This document shows positions 41,837-54,077 of a DNA stretch of 64,000 nt, one piece after another; position 1 is the stretch's first letter; each line of letters opens with the position of its first letter. The position numbers were made by a program, and so were the translations under genes. Under the pieces are notes generated by a model. The model had not been told where the DNA came from, made no database searches, and saw only the letters and a program-made list of their open reading frames with translations. The stretch is from Ostrinia nubilalis (Eukaryota; Arthropoda; Insecta; Lepidoptera; Crambidae). The DNA is taken from assembly GCF_963855985.1 (NCBI RefSeq), contig NC_087093.1:3107501-3171500 (forward strand), written 5' to 3'.

Positions 41837-43846
41837 CAGTCGCGGAATGAAAAGGTTCGTCACCTTAGTGTCGGTTTTCGCTTGCACTAGGTACTGTAAG
41901 AGTCAAACCTGCCAACATAACCACGGTAATACTATCTATACAGTATTCCAACTCAGCCATATTTTTGAAATAAATGTCAACAGCCGCGCAGAACGTCACG
42001 GCACAGAATACATAATAGTAGCAACAGAAATTGCACTCCTTTGTGTAGGATCAGATGCCGACATTTTAACGGTAATAATAATAATGCAAAATATCCAACG
42101 CACATGGTGCATTCGAAATCGCACCTTACCTCTACGCTCACAAGAGCGCAAATTTTTTGTGTTCAGAATTAATCTACCTCGCAGCTCAAGCGTCGGGGTT
42201 GTATAAGCAAAGTAAAATAAATAATAACTTAATTTTAAGAAGCATTTATTGTATTTACGATTGGTAATCTTTAATCTAGTGGTGTTTGTATAATCGTACC
42301 ATCTCTAAAGTACCTATTAATAAACTTCAGTGTTGCAATAATTCGAAATTGGACAAATAGTTTTAAAAGGTGTAGTGTCGGAAAATAGACACGGTGAAGT
42401 AAGTTAATGTTTATATTAGCTAAAATAATTTTTTTGCTACAGTTTTTTGTCATAAGTATTTCAAAATTTTTTTGTCATAATTATTCAAATTAGTACAGTT
42501 AATTATTATTCCTAAATACTACGATTTTACATTAAAGAAGGATAACAGTGCTATTGGAACAATAAACCTTGATTGTGACGATGATCGACCGAGCGTGTAT
42601 AGAAATACGCGTGTGCTCACAGGCGCGTGGCGGTCCTGACTGATTTGCAACTTGAAGTTGTCGCGCGCTGTAGGTAATTATCTCGGCCGGCATAGGCGAG
42701 TGACGGAGGCCTGGTCACGGTATGACAACATGCGATAGGGTTGCTCACCTGCAGTATCCATTCTAATTACATCTCCCTACTTTGAATTTCTATCTAGTTT
42801 TGTGAATGTACATATTTTGTAATTTTAATTATTTTATTTTGACAAACAAAATACTTTGTGAATGAAATAGGATAAAAATGCATGTTGTTTTGTGATTAGT
42901 AGATTTAATTAAAAAAATATATTTGTGTTAAGATTTAGTAACAAATCTTATAAATTTACGACCGTAAAATGTATGCGTCTCGCTCTCGACTGAGGTGTAC
43001 AAAATGCTTGATTATTATACAGGGTGTTAGGTAAATTAGTTTATAAGCCGACACTAGCCCATTTTAACATGTGCATATGTATAAATGGTATGGTGAAGTC
43101 AGAAAATTGATATTATCATTTTAATATGTAATTTAAATTTTTAAACAAATCTGATTTTATAAATTTTATTTTGTATGAAAACTAAAAAAAATAAAATGAT
43201 GATGTTCACCATACCATTTATATGCATAATATGTTAACTGTGGCTAGTGTCGGCTTATAAACCCATTTACCTAACAACCTGTATAAATAGGTAATTATTT
43301 TTATAAAAAAAAAGAACGCTTACTGTTTAAAAACACATCGTCCGTTTTTTACTGTGGCACATTCGCGACACCCCCGACTTTTGCATGTCGAGCGCATACC
43401 GAGATTTGAATTTCGAAGGAAAGCGTGTCTCGTCCGTTTATATGAAGTTACAATACTGTATGATAGTATTACCGTGACATAACCGTGCAAGAAACAATGC
43501 TGCTAACATTTAAATAAATATGACGTTTGCTAACGAATGAGGTTTTGCTTGTTTATTTTTCTATCCCATCAGTGCAATGTTACAAAATGTAGTTTTTTTT
43601 TCAATAGATAATGGCAGGTTGAACCAACAAGAAGGTTTTAGTTTATCAATCATAATAATCTTTTTGACAAGTTAAATCGTCAAACAACTTTGATCTGAAT
43701 AATTTTGAACTTTATTGACGAACAGTTAAAGATTATTTTCTCTAACTCGAGATTATTCTGTAACATAGTTTCAAAAGGTAATATGTGATCGCGATTCGTT
43801 GAAGGAATCAATTTGAAAACTGACGAACCTTTTCATTCCGTGACTG
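41837..43846. mobile_element. Tc1/mariner-type non-autonomous element with long inverted arms
   Basis: CAGTCGCGGAATGAAAAGGT at the left and the complement CAGTCACGGAATGAAAAGGT at the right, TA flanking (41835-41836, 43847-43848). A second inverted block (GGTAATACTATC...ACAGTATT against AATACTGTATGATAGTATTA) shows arms of several hundred bp. The 133-codon frame at 41805-42206 lies in the left arm and has no transposase features. A smaller MITE sits inside. Confidence 0.75.
43020..43281. mobile_element. Mariner-type MITE (CAGGGTGTTAGGTAAAT), nested
   Basis: CAGGGTGTTAGGTAAATTAG and the complement of the right end CAGGTTGTTAGGTAAATGGG; the arms continue through TTATAAGCCGACACTAGCC and beyond (CATACCATTTATA). 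TA on both sides. Confidence 0.83.
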
Positions 43847-43880
43847 TACATTAGAAGAGCAACTTAATAGCCAACTACAC

Positions 43881-44367
43881 TAAGAGCTAGTGAACACCAG
43901 ACCTACGTTATTTTATAAGAAAGTTTGTCAGTACATGCTCCCAACATAGGTAAGGACGTTGGTGCATCATGAACGGGACTATTCCTACCTCTCGTTCCCA
44001 CCACTGTAACTCCTGTGTAGCCAGGATCTACAGCTTGACCGCCATAAAAACCCAACCAAGTAAGGTCAAGTTTGTCCCGGGGGAAAGTAAAACTGTCATT
44101 GGACCCGCAATGAAATTAATCAGAAGAACATAGGAGGAGTTCCAAATTAAGGTTTCCTCCATTGCAAAGCATACAAACTAAGGTTGGTGCATCATGAATT
44201 TGAGTAGTTACTCCTTGCCAGGTAATAAAGGTATAATATTTAAGTAGCTGCCAAAGCCACGATGACCCAAATTTCATGATGCACCAACGTTCTCACCTAT
44301 GTTGGGAGTTGGGACAAATTTTCAGATTTTTTACAAATATCGTAGGTCTGGCGTTCACTAGCTCTTA
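43881..44367. mobile_element. hAT-like non-autonomous element (TAAGAGCTAGTGAAC)
   Basis: Inverted ends TAAGAGCTAGTGAACACCAG / CTGGCGTTCACTAGCTCTTA and inner pair CTCCCAACATAGGT / ACCTATGTTGGGAG plus GTTGGTGCATCATGAA. The flanking octamers AACTACAC and GCCTACAC agree in six of eight bases, compatible with a decayed 8-bp duplication. Confidence 0.7.
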
Positions 44368-45640
44368 GCCTACACACTAATCTACTGTTGAAATAGAATT
44401 TAGCTTAAATTATCGAGTTACAAAACTAGCACGTGTTTCTACTTTGTTTGACAAATGGAGGCAAAAAGACGTTTTCCAAGCTTAGGCTAGTTTTTTCTAC
44501 GCGTCCTGCAAGAAAGAGGCTAGGCCATAAACTATTTTGCCTAGCAATGATGATGCGGACTATTACCACAGAATAATAATAAGTACCTACTATTACTCTT
44601 ATTTAATGGTAGCCAGTGGGTAATTGATATAAATAATAGAATGTTTTTAAAACAAAGCTTCCTATTGTCAATCATTGTGCCTTAATGGTATGGCTCTGAT
44701 TCGAATAATTTCCTCGATTTATTTTATTATAATAACTACATAACTAAGTCATGTCTTAAGAACAGATGATATTTGTTCTATTTTGTATTGTATATCCTTT
44801 ATCTTATCAACAACCATTAGGTATGTAGGTATACATTTTATTGATGTTGTTAAAATGAAACCTATCAATAATTGTTTCTCGTATCCTATACTTTTATAAA
44901 TAAGTCAACACGGGTCATTCTTATTATGAACCGGCTCTATGAACCGTCGCACAGCCCGTACGTTTTTTCCGTCCCGCTACATCCGTACTCGAAATAAAAG
45001 CAAATCGCACAGCTGAAATTATAATTGGGTACGATTCCTGCGTCCTGTAACGGTCGTTGGGCGAGCACTTTGAAGCAGGGTCGCGAATAACCCTCCAACA
45101 ACTGGAGCAAAAACAGCGAGTGAGGCGCCTTTATTGTGCGATGCTAAAAAACTCGGTCGACTTCAAGTGTAAGGGTAACCATTGTACAGAGAACCGCATT
45201 TTAAGCTGGAAATTGAAGCATCTAATACAGTTGTTATAAGAGCGAGTTTGCATCAAAAACAGTTTGATGTGCGGTCGGCTGTACAGAGGCTGTACATCAA
45301 CCAGTGTAGCGTCTTATGTTGTTATAATAGACGCGATTTTTCAGTAAAATGTGTGTTTTATTGAACTTAAGAGTATGTCTGAAGTGGACACGTGGAAGAA
45401 TTTTGTAACGCAGATTGGTTTCTAAAGAGATTTTCTCTTGTTTTAGGTGGAAACGCAGATTTTTATTATTTGCAGGCAGCTTTTTTGGTAGTCTTAGCTA
45501 ATGTAATCATTTATAAGATAGGACGTTTAGTTTCAAATCCACTTCAATATACAGACTCAACAATGAACATCGAATTAAAACCGACTTAAGATTCGTGGAT
45601 CGGTAGTTCAGTCGCCTTTGACTGCTGGACTATTGTGGTC
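44368..45640. other. No gene seen
   Basis: AT-rich; frames 45057-45364 and 45392-45589 are short and domain-free. Just before the next MITE, AAACCGACTTAAGATTCG is a weak match to the 39250 repeat end. Confidence 0.4.
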
Positions 45641-45949
45641 AACGTATTCACACACGATGCTTGCTTAAGTGAAGCAAAAAATCGAACGCACAGCGTTGAA
45701 TAGAGCGCTGTGATTGGTTCATGTGTCACCCTGTGCATCCACGCGCACTGTGAGACCTCATAGTTCGTTCGTTTCAGCCGAAAGACGTCCACTGCTGGAC
45801 AAAGGCCTCCCCCAAGGATTTTCACGAAGACCGATTCTGCGCCGCTCGCATCCAGGCACCTTCACCAGAGCGTCGGTCCACCTAGTGGAAGGCCTGCCCA
45901 CGCTACGTCTTCCGGCTCGTGGTCGAGTAATGTTTGTGAATAACGGGCG
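45641..45949. mobile_element. MITE A copy 2, split by RTE-like insertion
   Basis: ACGTATTCACACACGATGCT, then the family body GATTGGTTCATGTGTCACCC to GAGACCTCATAGT, the insertion, then AATGTTTGTGAATAACGGGC-G and TTA. Orientation as the 61233 copy. Confidence 0.82.
45764..45926 (-). mobile_element. RTE-like LINE tail inside MITE A, reverse strand
   Basis: TTCGTTCGTTTCAGCCGAAA, GTCCACTGCTGGACAAAGGC and reversed codons for the GRPPTRWTDDLV-to-GEAF region. AGT on both sides is the only visible duplication (3 bp). Confidence 0.8.
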
Positions 45950-46710
45950 TTAGTTATTACTTATTATTTATACTTATCAGAGAATAATTACAATGCATTT
46001 AATGACACTTCACACCAAGTCCGCCAACGGCCGTTTCTGCAACAGTGGCTTGGTGTCGGCGGCTTTATTTCAAAAGTCATCATCAATCATGTCAAAAAAA
46101 ATCATGTCGATGACTAGTCGACGACGACTCTGTCGGCGGATTTGGTGTGCAGACTGCATTAAGCAATTGCTTATACTTAACCAGTAAAATCAGATATTAC
46201 GCTCTTTTCAAAATGGTTCCTACAGCATCATGTTCTTTACGGAATATGATACAAGCTGAGTAGGAGCCATTTTGGTTCAACAATTTATTTATAATTATTA
46301 TCCAAATTGTGTAAAATTACTGTTTGAACCAAATAAACAATTTTTCTTTCTTTCTTTTTTATTTGAGTAAAAACCTGCCTAATCTCGCACCTCGTCAATA
46401 CCTCTAGCCGCAGAGATTGATTAGCAGTGTCCCTCATTACGAGGTCCATTCATTATTTATAATTAGCCCTTCAGCCGAGGGCATTTGTCTCTCCAATTAG
46501 TAAGATGAATGACTGAACAAAGGAGATGATACCTTTTGCTCTTTTTTGAGTATTTTTTTAGAGTTTTCGGATTATTAGGTCAACGAAATTTTTATTTTTA
46601 TCTACAAGGAAGCTCTTGTCCTGATGGATGATAAGGTCACAGGTGGAAGCGAGCTTCACCCGAAGTCCTCAACCACAAAGGAACTCTGGGTATCTTATTT
46701 CCAACTTTTA
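45950..46710. other. No gene seen; pyrimidine tract
   Basis: A TTTTTCTTTCTTTCTTTTTT tract at about 46331. The frame 45993-46187 has no domain. Confidence 0.4.
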
Positions 46711-47069
46711 AATAAATTAAATAAATTCAAATAAAATCTTTGGACAATTTCACACATCGCCAGCTAGCCCCAAAGTAAGCAACTTATATGCTTGTGTTAT
46801 GGGTGTTATATAAGATTTTAAACTTTCGCGTTCAATTTCAATTAAAATAGTAAGACAAGGGTCAAACGTCAAGCCGTGAGTACATTATGGGTGCTAGCTT
46901 AACGGATATACTACTTATATACATTTTTTAATACATACATTATTAATATTATACATAGTAACACCCAGACCCGTCACAGAAATTAAATTCAATTCCCGGC
47001 CGGGAATCGAACCCCGGACCTCTCAGCATAGTAGTCAGTTTTGAAGCACCACTACACCAAACGGCCGAC
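46711..47069 (-). mobile_element. tRNA-derived SINE, reverse strand
   Basis: Reverse strand: the head at 47069-46990 has an A box in TTTGGTGTAGTGGTGC and a perfect B box GGTTCGATTCC. Then comes a body with GGGTCTGGGTGTTACTATG and a 3' part related to the ATATCCTTGGACATTTTACA repeats, ending in AT-rich tail sequence. A 90-bp stretch at about 46808-46900 looks inserted. Confidence 0.75.
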
Positions 47070-48283
47070 AAACTGGCGGAAAACAATGCTGTTAGCATTG
47101 TTGTTATGGCAATAGACTCTATACTACTCTATTTTGTTACGTTGTGCTCTTTTAGTTACGCTAAAAAGTTTATGAAGGGATTAAATAAGGTTAAGTTATT
47201 AATTTATGATAATTATCACAAATTGTTTGGGATCGTCAAAGTTAAGTAAAATTTAATTAAACTTCACATGCGAATCAAAAACCTTTTTTAATTAAGTTTA
47301 TTTACTCCATGTAAGTACTTTTATTTTCGAAGCAGATACATAGATCTGTAATACTTCATAACTTTCCTCTTCATTTTTATACCCCTTTTGTTAACATTTG
47401 TCAAACTCTCAACTTCTTGTAGATAAAGGCGTTCCGTTTTCCTCAAAAACTTGAAGCTTTACCCTCTCGCTCAACCTAAATATCTTACTTTGTATATTAA
47501 AAAGGAACAGTGAATAAAATATTATTACGAAGTTCACTGAAATGTTTATAAATAATTATTTTATTTAGTTAGTAATAATTACATATTTTAATTACATTAA
47601 AATCTCATCAATATTCATTCCGTCATCTCAGTTAATGATCTCAAAAACTTTGGCTATAAGTGTTTATTAAACTCATGAAACTTGCTCTAAGTTTCGTAGC
47701 ACGGGAACTAGGGACTACGGAGTCTACGGAGTAGATATTTGCCGTAGCGTGTAGCAGTGCTACGATAATGAGTGTAGCAGGGTGTTGTTGACTACGATAA
47801 TATTAAAAGGAATTAGTAAAATTCATACTTTTTAAATAAAATTTAAGATAGTGAGTTTACTAAAAAATAATGTTATAGTAAAATGTTTACAAATAAACAC
47901 TGTTATTGGATCATTAGTGGTATCAGTTTAAATTACTTTTTCTTTCGTTGACAGTAATTTACCTACTACAAAACTGAATATAAAAGTTGAATATTCTGTC
48001 CTCTAAAATTCACCCCCGGACTGTCAGTTGGTGTCACCAATCTACGATTCCAGCCTTCACTGGCAAAATGCCGTCGATATTAATCAATTTGCACTGATAA
48101 ATAGTGATGTCAGAATCAGAGTTTAATTTTAATATCGATATTATTAGTTAGCGGTATAGATTTAATTGGGACAGTTAATAATGTAAGCTTAATTTTGGAT
48201 CCTCATTATCATGTAGAATAATTATGTAATTGGTGAAATTATATACATGTGCAATAACGTGCTCTACTATAGTATATGGCGAT
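47070..48283. other. No gene seen
   Basis: AT-rich non-coding up to the copia target site. ACGGAGTCTACGGAGTAGAT at about 47717 is a small local repeat. Confidence 0.45.
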
Positions 48284-48288
48284 ATCGT

Positions 48289-48479
48289 TGTTAGAATAAA
48301 TGGAACGCAACCATTTTATATTGTGTATGTTGGCAATACGGAAATCCGTTTAGTTTTTTCATGTTGACACTATTGTTACTGCCATTTTGAACTCTGTGAT
48401 TTGTGTGCGCTCTAAACCGAATAGAAAGTTATATTCCTCAATATTTCTTTTATTTACCACAAAAGCTACAATTCCTTCA
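48289..48479 (+). repeat. Copia 5' LTR
   Basis: TGTTAGAATAAATGGAACGC to ACAATTCCTTCA. Same sequence as the 3' LTR; contains the promoter by family analogy. Confidence 0.95.
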
Positions 48480-48490
48480 TGGTAGCAGAG
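48480..48490 (+). promoter_or_regulatory. Copia primer-binding site
   Basis: TGGTAGCAGAG directly after the LTR, complementary to the 3' end expected of insect initiator tRNA-Met. Confidence 0.8.
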
Positions 48491-48636
48491 CGTAGTTGTG
48501 GTAAATCTGGAAGAAATCAGAAAATCTTCAATCAGTCGGTGAAATTCCAATTGAAGTCCGAATTGAGGTTATGTACAACAACGTGTTTGCAGAAAAACGC
48601 TTGCTTGCTTGCTTAATCTGGTGAAAACGCGTCAGG

Positions 48637-49235
48637 ATGAGTGCAAATATGTTCAGTCTCGAAAAGCTGATCGGGCGAGAGAACTTTGCCACCTGGAAAT
48701 TCAGCATGAAAACATATTTAGAGCACGAGGATTTGTGGTGCTGTGTGGAACCGCCTGATAACAAACCTGTTGATGCTGCCAAGGATGTCAAGGCGAAGGC
48801 CAAGCTAATTTTGCTACTGGATCCCCAGAATTATGTCCATGTTCAGGAATGCTCAACGGCAAAACAGGTGTGGGATAGCTTACAGAGAGCTTTTGATGAC
48901 AATGGCCTTACAAGAAGAGTTGGTTTGCTTAAAGACTTGATAAACACCACTTTAGAATCGAGTAACAGTGTTGAAGCCTATGTCAGTAAGATAATGACCA
49001 CAGCGCACAAACTGCGGAACATAGGATTTGATGTGAACGATGAGTGGCTCGGAACCCTAATGTTGGCTGGACTGCCTGATGAATATAAGCCCATGATCAT
49101 GGGGCTGGAGAGTTCTGGTATAGTAATCAGTGCTGACACGGTGAAATCCAAACTTATTCAGGAAATAAAAACATCAACATCTACTGCATTCTATACAAAC
49201 TTCAAGAAAACGAAGAGCAAAGAGCAGCCACCTAA
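48637..49235 (+). pseudogene. gag: Copia gag, cut before the zinc knuckle
   Basis: About 199 codons from the ATG at 48637, the first in frame after the primer site, with MFSLEKLIGRENFATWKFSM typical of copia gag N-termini. The UBN2-like gag domain follows (VWDSLQRAFDDNGLTRRVGL, LKDLINTTLESSNSVEAYVS, LAGLPDEYKPMIMGLESSG). Gag forms the particle that packages element RNA. The natural frame continues into pol, but the foldback element enters after the PPK codons, so the reading frame now runs into its terminal repeat and stops at 49320. The zinc knuckle lies beyond the insertion. No other damage seen. Confidence 0.9.
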
Positions 49236-50838
49236 GGGGCATTTCACGCGAAGCGGACAGCGAAAATCAAGTCAGGTTTTGGATTTTGTTCATATTTGGA
49301 TTAAATGTACTGCTATATAATCTGAATGGATGTGCATCATTATATTTTTTTTATGAAGCTTAGTTTATTTTTTATGAGCGTTCAAAAAATTGGTAAAATT
49401 TTAGGAACAGATTTTTCTGAAGCTATTACTGCTATTATTACATTTGATTAAAAACAAACTGACTATTGGACTTTTGAGAATAAATAACTGTGTTTCTTAC
49501 TATTTACTACAAATTTGAAATTTCTTTTTTGTTCACATAGAAAACCGGAAGTAAAGTTTTAAAATCGAATTTTACACAACTTCGGTATTTTTAATTTTTT
49601 TTATTTTTATTTTAAAACATACCTAGTAGTCTATAAATAACGTGTGTAAAGTTGTAGAATGGAGTCTGTATTGGTTTTTTATTTAGACGCAGTACAGTGC
49701 GAGCGCGCCGCAATGAGCGTCATACTGGCTATCGACATTTGGCTACTGTATAAAAATTATTTGTTCGAAAACAACTGAAACGTTAATATTGTTGCATGCA
49801 TACTCTTAAACAATTATAATTTTGACTCGGCGAACTTCATACCGTCTAACAGACAATGATTGTTGGCATTGAGATGGTATTACGTCGCAGACCACCCACA
49901 ACTTATTGGATAATACTATTAAAACATTACCCTTCTTTTTGGGTAGTCGGGATATGTTAGTCCGGGGTGCCAGTTAACTTCATGCCAAATTTCATTAAAA
50001 TCTGTTCAGCCGTTCTTTGTTTTATACATAAAACAAAGTCGTGTTAGTTACACGATTTATAAGTCAAGAACGGTTCGGCAGATTTTGATGAAATTTGATA
50101 TGGAGGTAGCGAGCCAACTACCTAAAAAAGAAGAATTATGTTTTTAGTGTATTATTCAATAAGATGTGATGTGGGTAGTCCGCGACGTAATACGCACCAT
50201 CTCAATGCCAACAATCATTGTCTGTTAGACGGTACGAAGTTCGCCGAGTCAAAATTATAATTGTTTAAGAGTATGCATGCAACAATATTAACGTTTTAGT
50301 TGTTTTCGAACAAATAATTTTTATACAGTAGCCAAATGTCGATAGCCAGTATGACGCTCATTGCGGCGCGCTCGCACTGTACTGCGTCTAAATCAAAAAC
50401 CAATACATACTCCATTCTACAACTTTACACACGTTATTTATAGACTACTAGGTTTATTTTAAAATAAAAATAAAAAAAATTAAAAATACCGAAGTTTTGT
50501 AAAATTCGATTTTAAAACTTTACTTCCGGTTTTCTATGTGAACAAAAAAGAAATTTCAAATTTGTAGTAAATAGTAAGAAACACAGTTATTTATTCTCAA
50601 AAGTCCAATAGTCAGTTTGTTTTTAATCAAATGTAATAATAGCAGTAATAGCTTCAGAAAAATCTGTTCCTAAAATTTTACCAATTTTTTGAACGCTCAT
50701 AAAAAATAAACTAAGCTTCATAAAAAAATTATAATGATGCACATCCATTCAGGTCATATAGCAGTACATTTAACCCAAATATGAACAAAATCCAAAACCT
50801 GACTTGATTTTCGCTGTCCGCTTCGCGTGAAATGCCCC
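49236..50838. mobile_element. 1.6-kb palindromic (foldback) DNA element inside copia
   Basis: The ends are GGGGCATTTCACGCGAAGCG and its exact complement. The arms of roughly 780 bp are nearly identical at the outside and drift toward the centre, near TTTTATACATAAAACAAA (about 50025). CTAA is present on both sides (49232-49235 and 50839-50842), so the duplication is CTAA or TAA. No transposase frame. The whole can snap into one hairpin. It is younger than the copia copy it splits. Confidence 0.9.
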
Positions 50839-50842
50839 CTAA

Positions 50843-53800
50843 ATCAAAAGGACCGAGGTGTTTTAATTGCAACAAACAAGGACATTTTGCAAAGTTTTGT
50901 AAGCAGCCAAAGAAACCATCAACTACAAGTAGTAAAGGAGAAACTTCTAGTTTTGTTGCAGCTTTTTCAGCTACCATTGGTGACAACAGTGATAAATGGT
51001 TGATTGACTCCGGTGCATCCATGCACATGACAAGTAGAGAAGACTGGATGTACAATGTCACCGAGCCGTCAGTGAAACACATTACAGTTGCCAACAGGGA
51101 ACCATTGGCTGTCAAGGGAGTTGGTTGTGTAGATATTCAAGTAAATAAGGAACATAAAATTCAGGTAAAAAATGTTTTATTTGTTCCTGGACTAGCTGCT
51201 AATCTTCTCTCAGTTAGCACTATAGTGAAAGGTGGATTTAATGTTACATTTGATAACAGAGGATGTTTTATTAGAAACATCAAAGGAGACATCATATGTA
51301 CTGCAACATTAAATAATAACTTGTATATCATGGACACTAGCGGAGAAATGGCTCACTTATCATCTAGTGACATAAACTGTAATAATGTTTACTTATGGCA
51401 TTTACGTATGGGCCATCTGAATGTTACAGATGTGAAGAAGCTGCCTGGTTGTGCTGAGGGTGTGACTCTGACTCAGAATGTAAGTAATGTCACCTGTACC
51501 CACTGTCTGGAAGGGAAACAAGCCAGACTGCCGTTCAAAAATGTTGGTTCCAGAGCAACAAGACCACTGGAACTAATACATTCTGATTTGTGCGGCCCGA
51601 TGGAGAACATATCATATGGAGGTATGAAATACTTTATCACTTTCATCGACGACTTTACCCGAAAGGTCCATTTGTACTTTCTCAAAGATAAAATGAATAT
51701 TCTGGACACCTTTAAGGATTTCAAGTCAAAGGTAGAGAATGAATTGGACCACAAAATCAAAATTATACGCACAGATAATGGCAAAGAATATTGTAATCAT
51801 AATTTTGAGAAGTTTTTGTCTAATCATGGTATTGTTCACCAGACGTCCACTTCCTACACGCCTCAGCACAACGGCCTCGCTGAACGGATGAACCGAACCT
51901 TGGTTGAGCGAGCGAGGTGCATGCTATTTTATGCTGGTTTGGAAAAGAGCTTGTGGGCTGAAGCTGTGGCAACTGCAGCATATGTTGTCAACCGGTCACC
52001 AACAAAGGCATTAAAAGGTAAAACTCCTTTTGAAATTTGGAAAGGACGGAAACCCAACTTGTCACACATGAAGATATTTGGCTCTGTTGCTATGGTCTAT
52101 GTTCCAAAAGAAAAACGCCAAAAGTGGGACAAGAAATCATCAAGGATGATACTAGTTGGCTATTGTGAAAACTCGAAGGGTTACCGATTGTTTGACCCTG
52201 AAACAAAGAAAATAGTAAAAAGTAGAGATGTCACTTTTATAGAAACTGTGAATACACATGCAAATCTCCCTGTTGATTGTGATACAGTGGAAAGTGAGAG
52301 CAGCAAAGACAGTTCTGATCCCGAAATACTCACTCCGGAGCCCAATGACTCGGATGTCCATGAAGACTCAAGTGAGTATGAAACTGATGTTGGAGATTCT
52401 GATGAAACTTATCATCCACCGTGTTCAGTGAGACGGCAGCAGGATGTTAACAGCAACATCACAGTAAGATCATTGCGGTCTCAGAGGCAAAGGAATGAAG
52501 AGAGTGACAAAAATAGTTATTTGTGTTTGTACACTGACTCATCTGATCCACAGACTGTAGAAGAGGCTCTGTCATCACCTCAAGCCACAGAATGGAAGAA
52601 GGCAATGGATAAAGAATACAATTCTTTAATGAAAAATGAAACCTGGAGTTTGGCAGACCTTCCACCGGGAAAAAAGGCTCTACCCTATAAGTGGGTATTC
52701 AAAACGAAAACTGACCAGAGTGGAAATATCACCAGTTACAAGGCTAGGCTTGTAATAAAAGGCTATGCTCAGAGAAATGGATTAGACTATGAAGAAACAT
52801 ACTCACCAGTTGTCAGGTACACCACTATTCGCTACTTATTTGCATTGGCAGCTAAATATAATCTGGAAATAGATCAAATGGATGCTGTATCAGCCTTTTT
52901 GCAAGGAGAGATAGATAAAACTATCTATATGGAGCAACCAGAACAGTATAAACAGGGATCTCAGGTATGCATTCTACATAAATCGATATATGGGCTAAAA
53001 CAGGCCAGTAGGCTTTGGAATGTCAAACTTAACAAAGTCCTACATGAGTTGGGAATGCAACAATCGAAAACAGATCCATGTGTTTATTTCAATATAGAAC
53101 AGAACACATTTATAGCTGTCTGGGTTGATGATCTAATTTTATTTACTGCTCAAGAGTCTACAAAGATGTTATTTAAGGAAAAATTAAAAGAACACTTGGA
53201 AATGAAAGATCTAGGCCCAGCTAGCCAGTGCTTGGGCATGCACATCACTAGGTGTGGAAGTGATGTTGTACTGGATCAGGAGAAATATATTAAAGAAACA
53301 TTAGCAAGATTCAGAATGTCGGACTGCAAACCTGTGAAAACACCTATTGAAGTTGGTATGAAATTTAATGAAAATGAAGAACAAGAAGCATTGTTAAACT
53401 GTCCATATCAACAAGCTATTGGTTCATTGCTTTATCTGGCTCAGGTTACCCGGCCAGATATATCATTTGCAGTTAACACACTGAGCAGATTCAACAACAA
53501 TCCCAAGGCTACGCATTGGACTGCAGTGAAGAGAATATTTCGATATCTACAGGGCACAAAAGATTTGAAATTGATTTACACCAAAGATGGTAATGAGAAA
53601 ATCACAGGATATTGTGATGCAGATTGGGCAGGAGATGTGTGCGACCGAAAATCGTGCACAGGTTACATTTTTATGTTACAGGGTGGCGCCATCTCTTGGC
53701 GGTCACATAAACAGCAGACTGTTGCCTTGTCGACAGCCGAGGCCGAGTACATGTCGATGTCCTCCGCGACGCAGGAAGCGTTGTGGCTGCAGCAGCTGCA

Positions 53801-54077
53801 CGGCGAGCTCGGCCAGCCGTCGCACGGCCCGCTCATCATCTTCAGTGACAACCAGAGCGCGATCAAGTTATCTATGAATGACTGTTACTTACCTAGGTCT
53901 AAGCATATAGACATTCGTTATCATTTTCTGAAGGATCATGTTAATAATTTAAATGTTAAATTTTGTTATGTTAAAGGTGAAGACATGATTGCTGATAATT
54001 TAACTAAGGGTACTACTGCTGATAAGCATTTGTATTGTGTAACTAAAATAGGGTTACGTTCCAGGGGAGGGTGTTAG
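50843..54077 (+). CDS. pol: Copia pol (zinc knuckle, protease, integrase, RT, RNase H), 5' part separated
   Basis: The open frame is readable from 50832, but its first bases are foldback terminal repeat. Counting from there: CCHC knuckle (C10, C13, H18, C23); aspartic protease WLIDSGAS (D59); integrase HHCC zinc site (HLRMGH...CTHC) and DDE core with IHSDLCGP, RTDNGKEYC and a Glu in GLAERMNRT; RT with DQMDAVSAFLQGEI and the active site VWVDD (D766, D767); RNase H with YCDADWAGD, ALSTAEAEYM and FSDNQSAI. The stop at 54075 lies inside the 3' LTR. All key residues are present and no frameshift is seen. Separation from gag and from its start codon should prevent normal expression. A short GC-rich patch at about 53700-53870 departs from the codon use of the rest. 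Confidence 0.93.
54061..54071 (+). promoter_or_regulatory. Copia polypurine tract
   Basis: CCAGGGGAGGG immediately before the 3' LTR; primes plus-strand DNA in this family. Confidence 0.8.

Noticed and set aside
41805..42206. 133-codon forward frame as a possible host gene
   Set aside because: It overlaps the terminal inverted arm of a TA-flanked element, has no domain and starts outside the element.
45057..45589. Three short forward frames as a small gene cluster
   Set aside because: Each is 60-65 codons, overlapping or unlinked, with no domain and AT-rich codon use like the flanks.
50729..51115. Reverse 128-codon frame at the start of pol
   Set aside because: Shadow of the foldback right arm and the copia zinc-knuckle/protease region.
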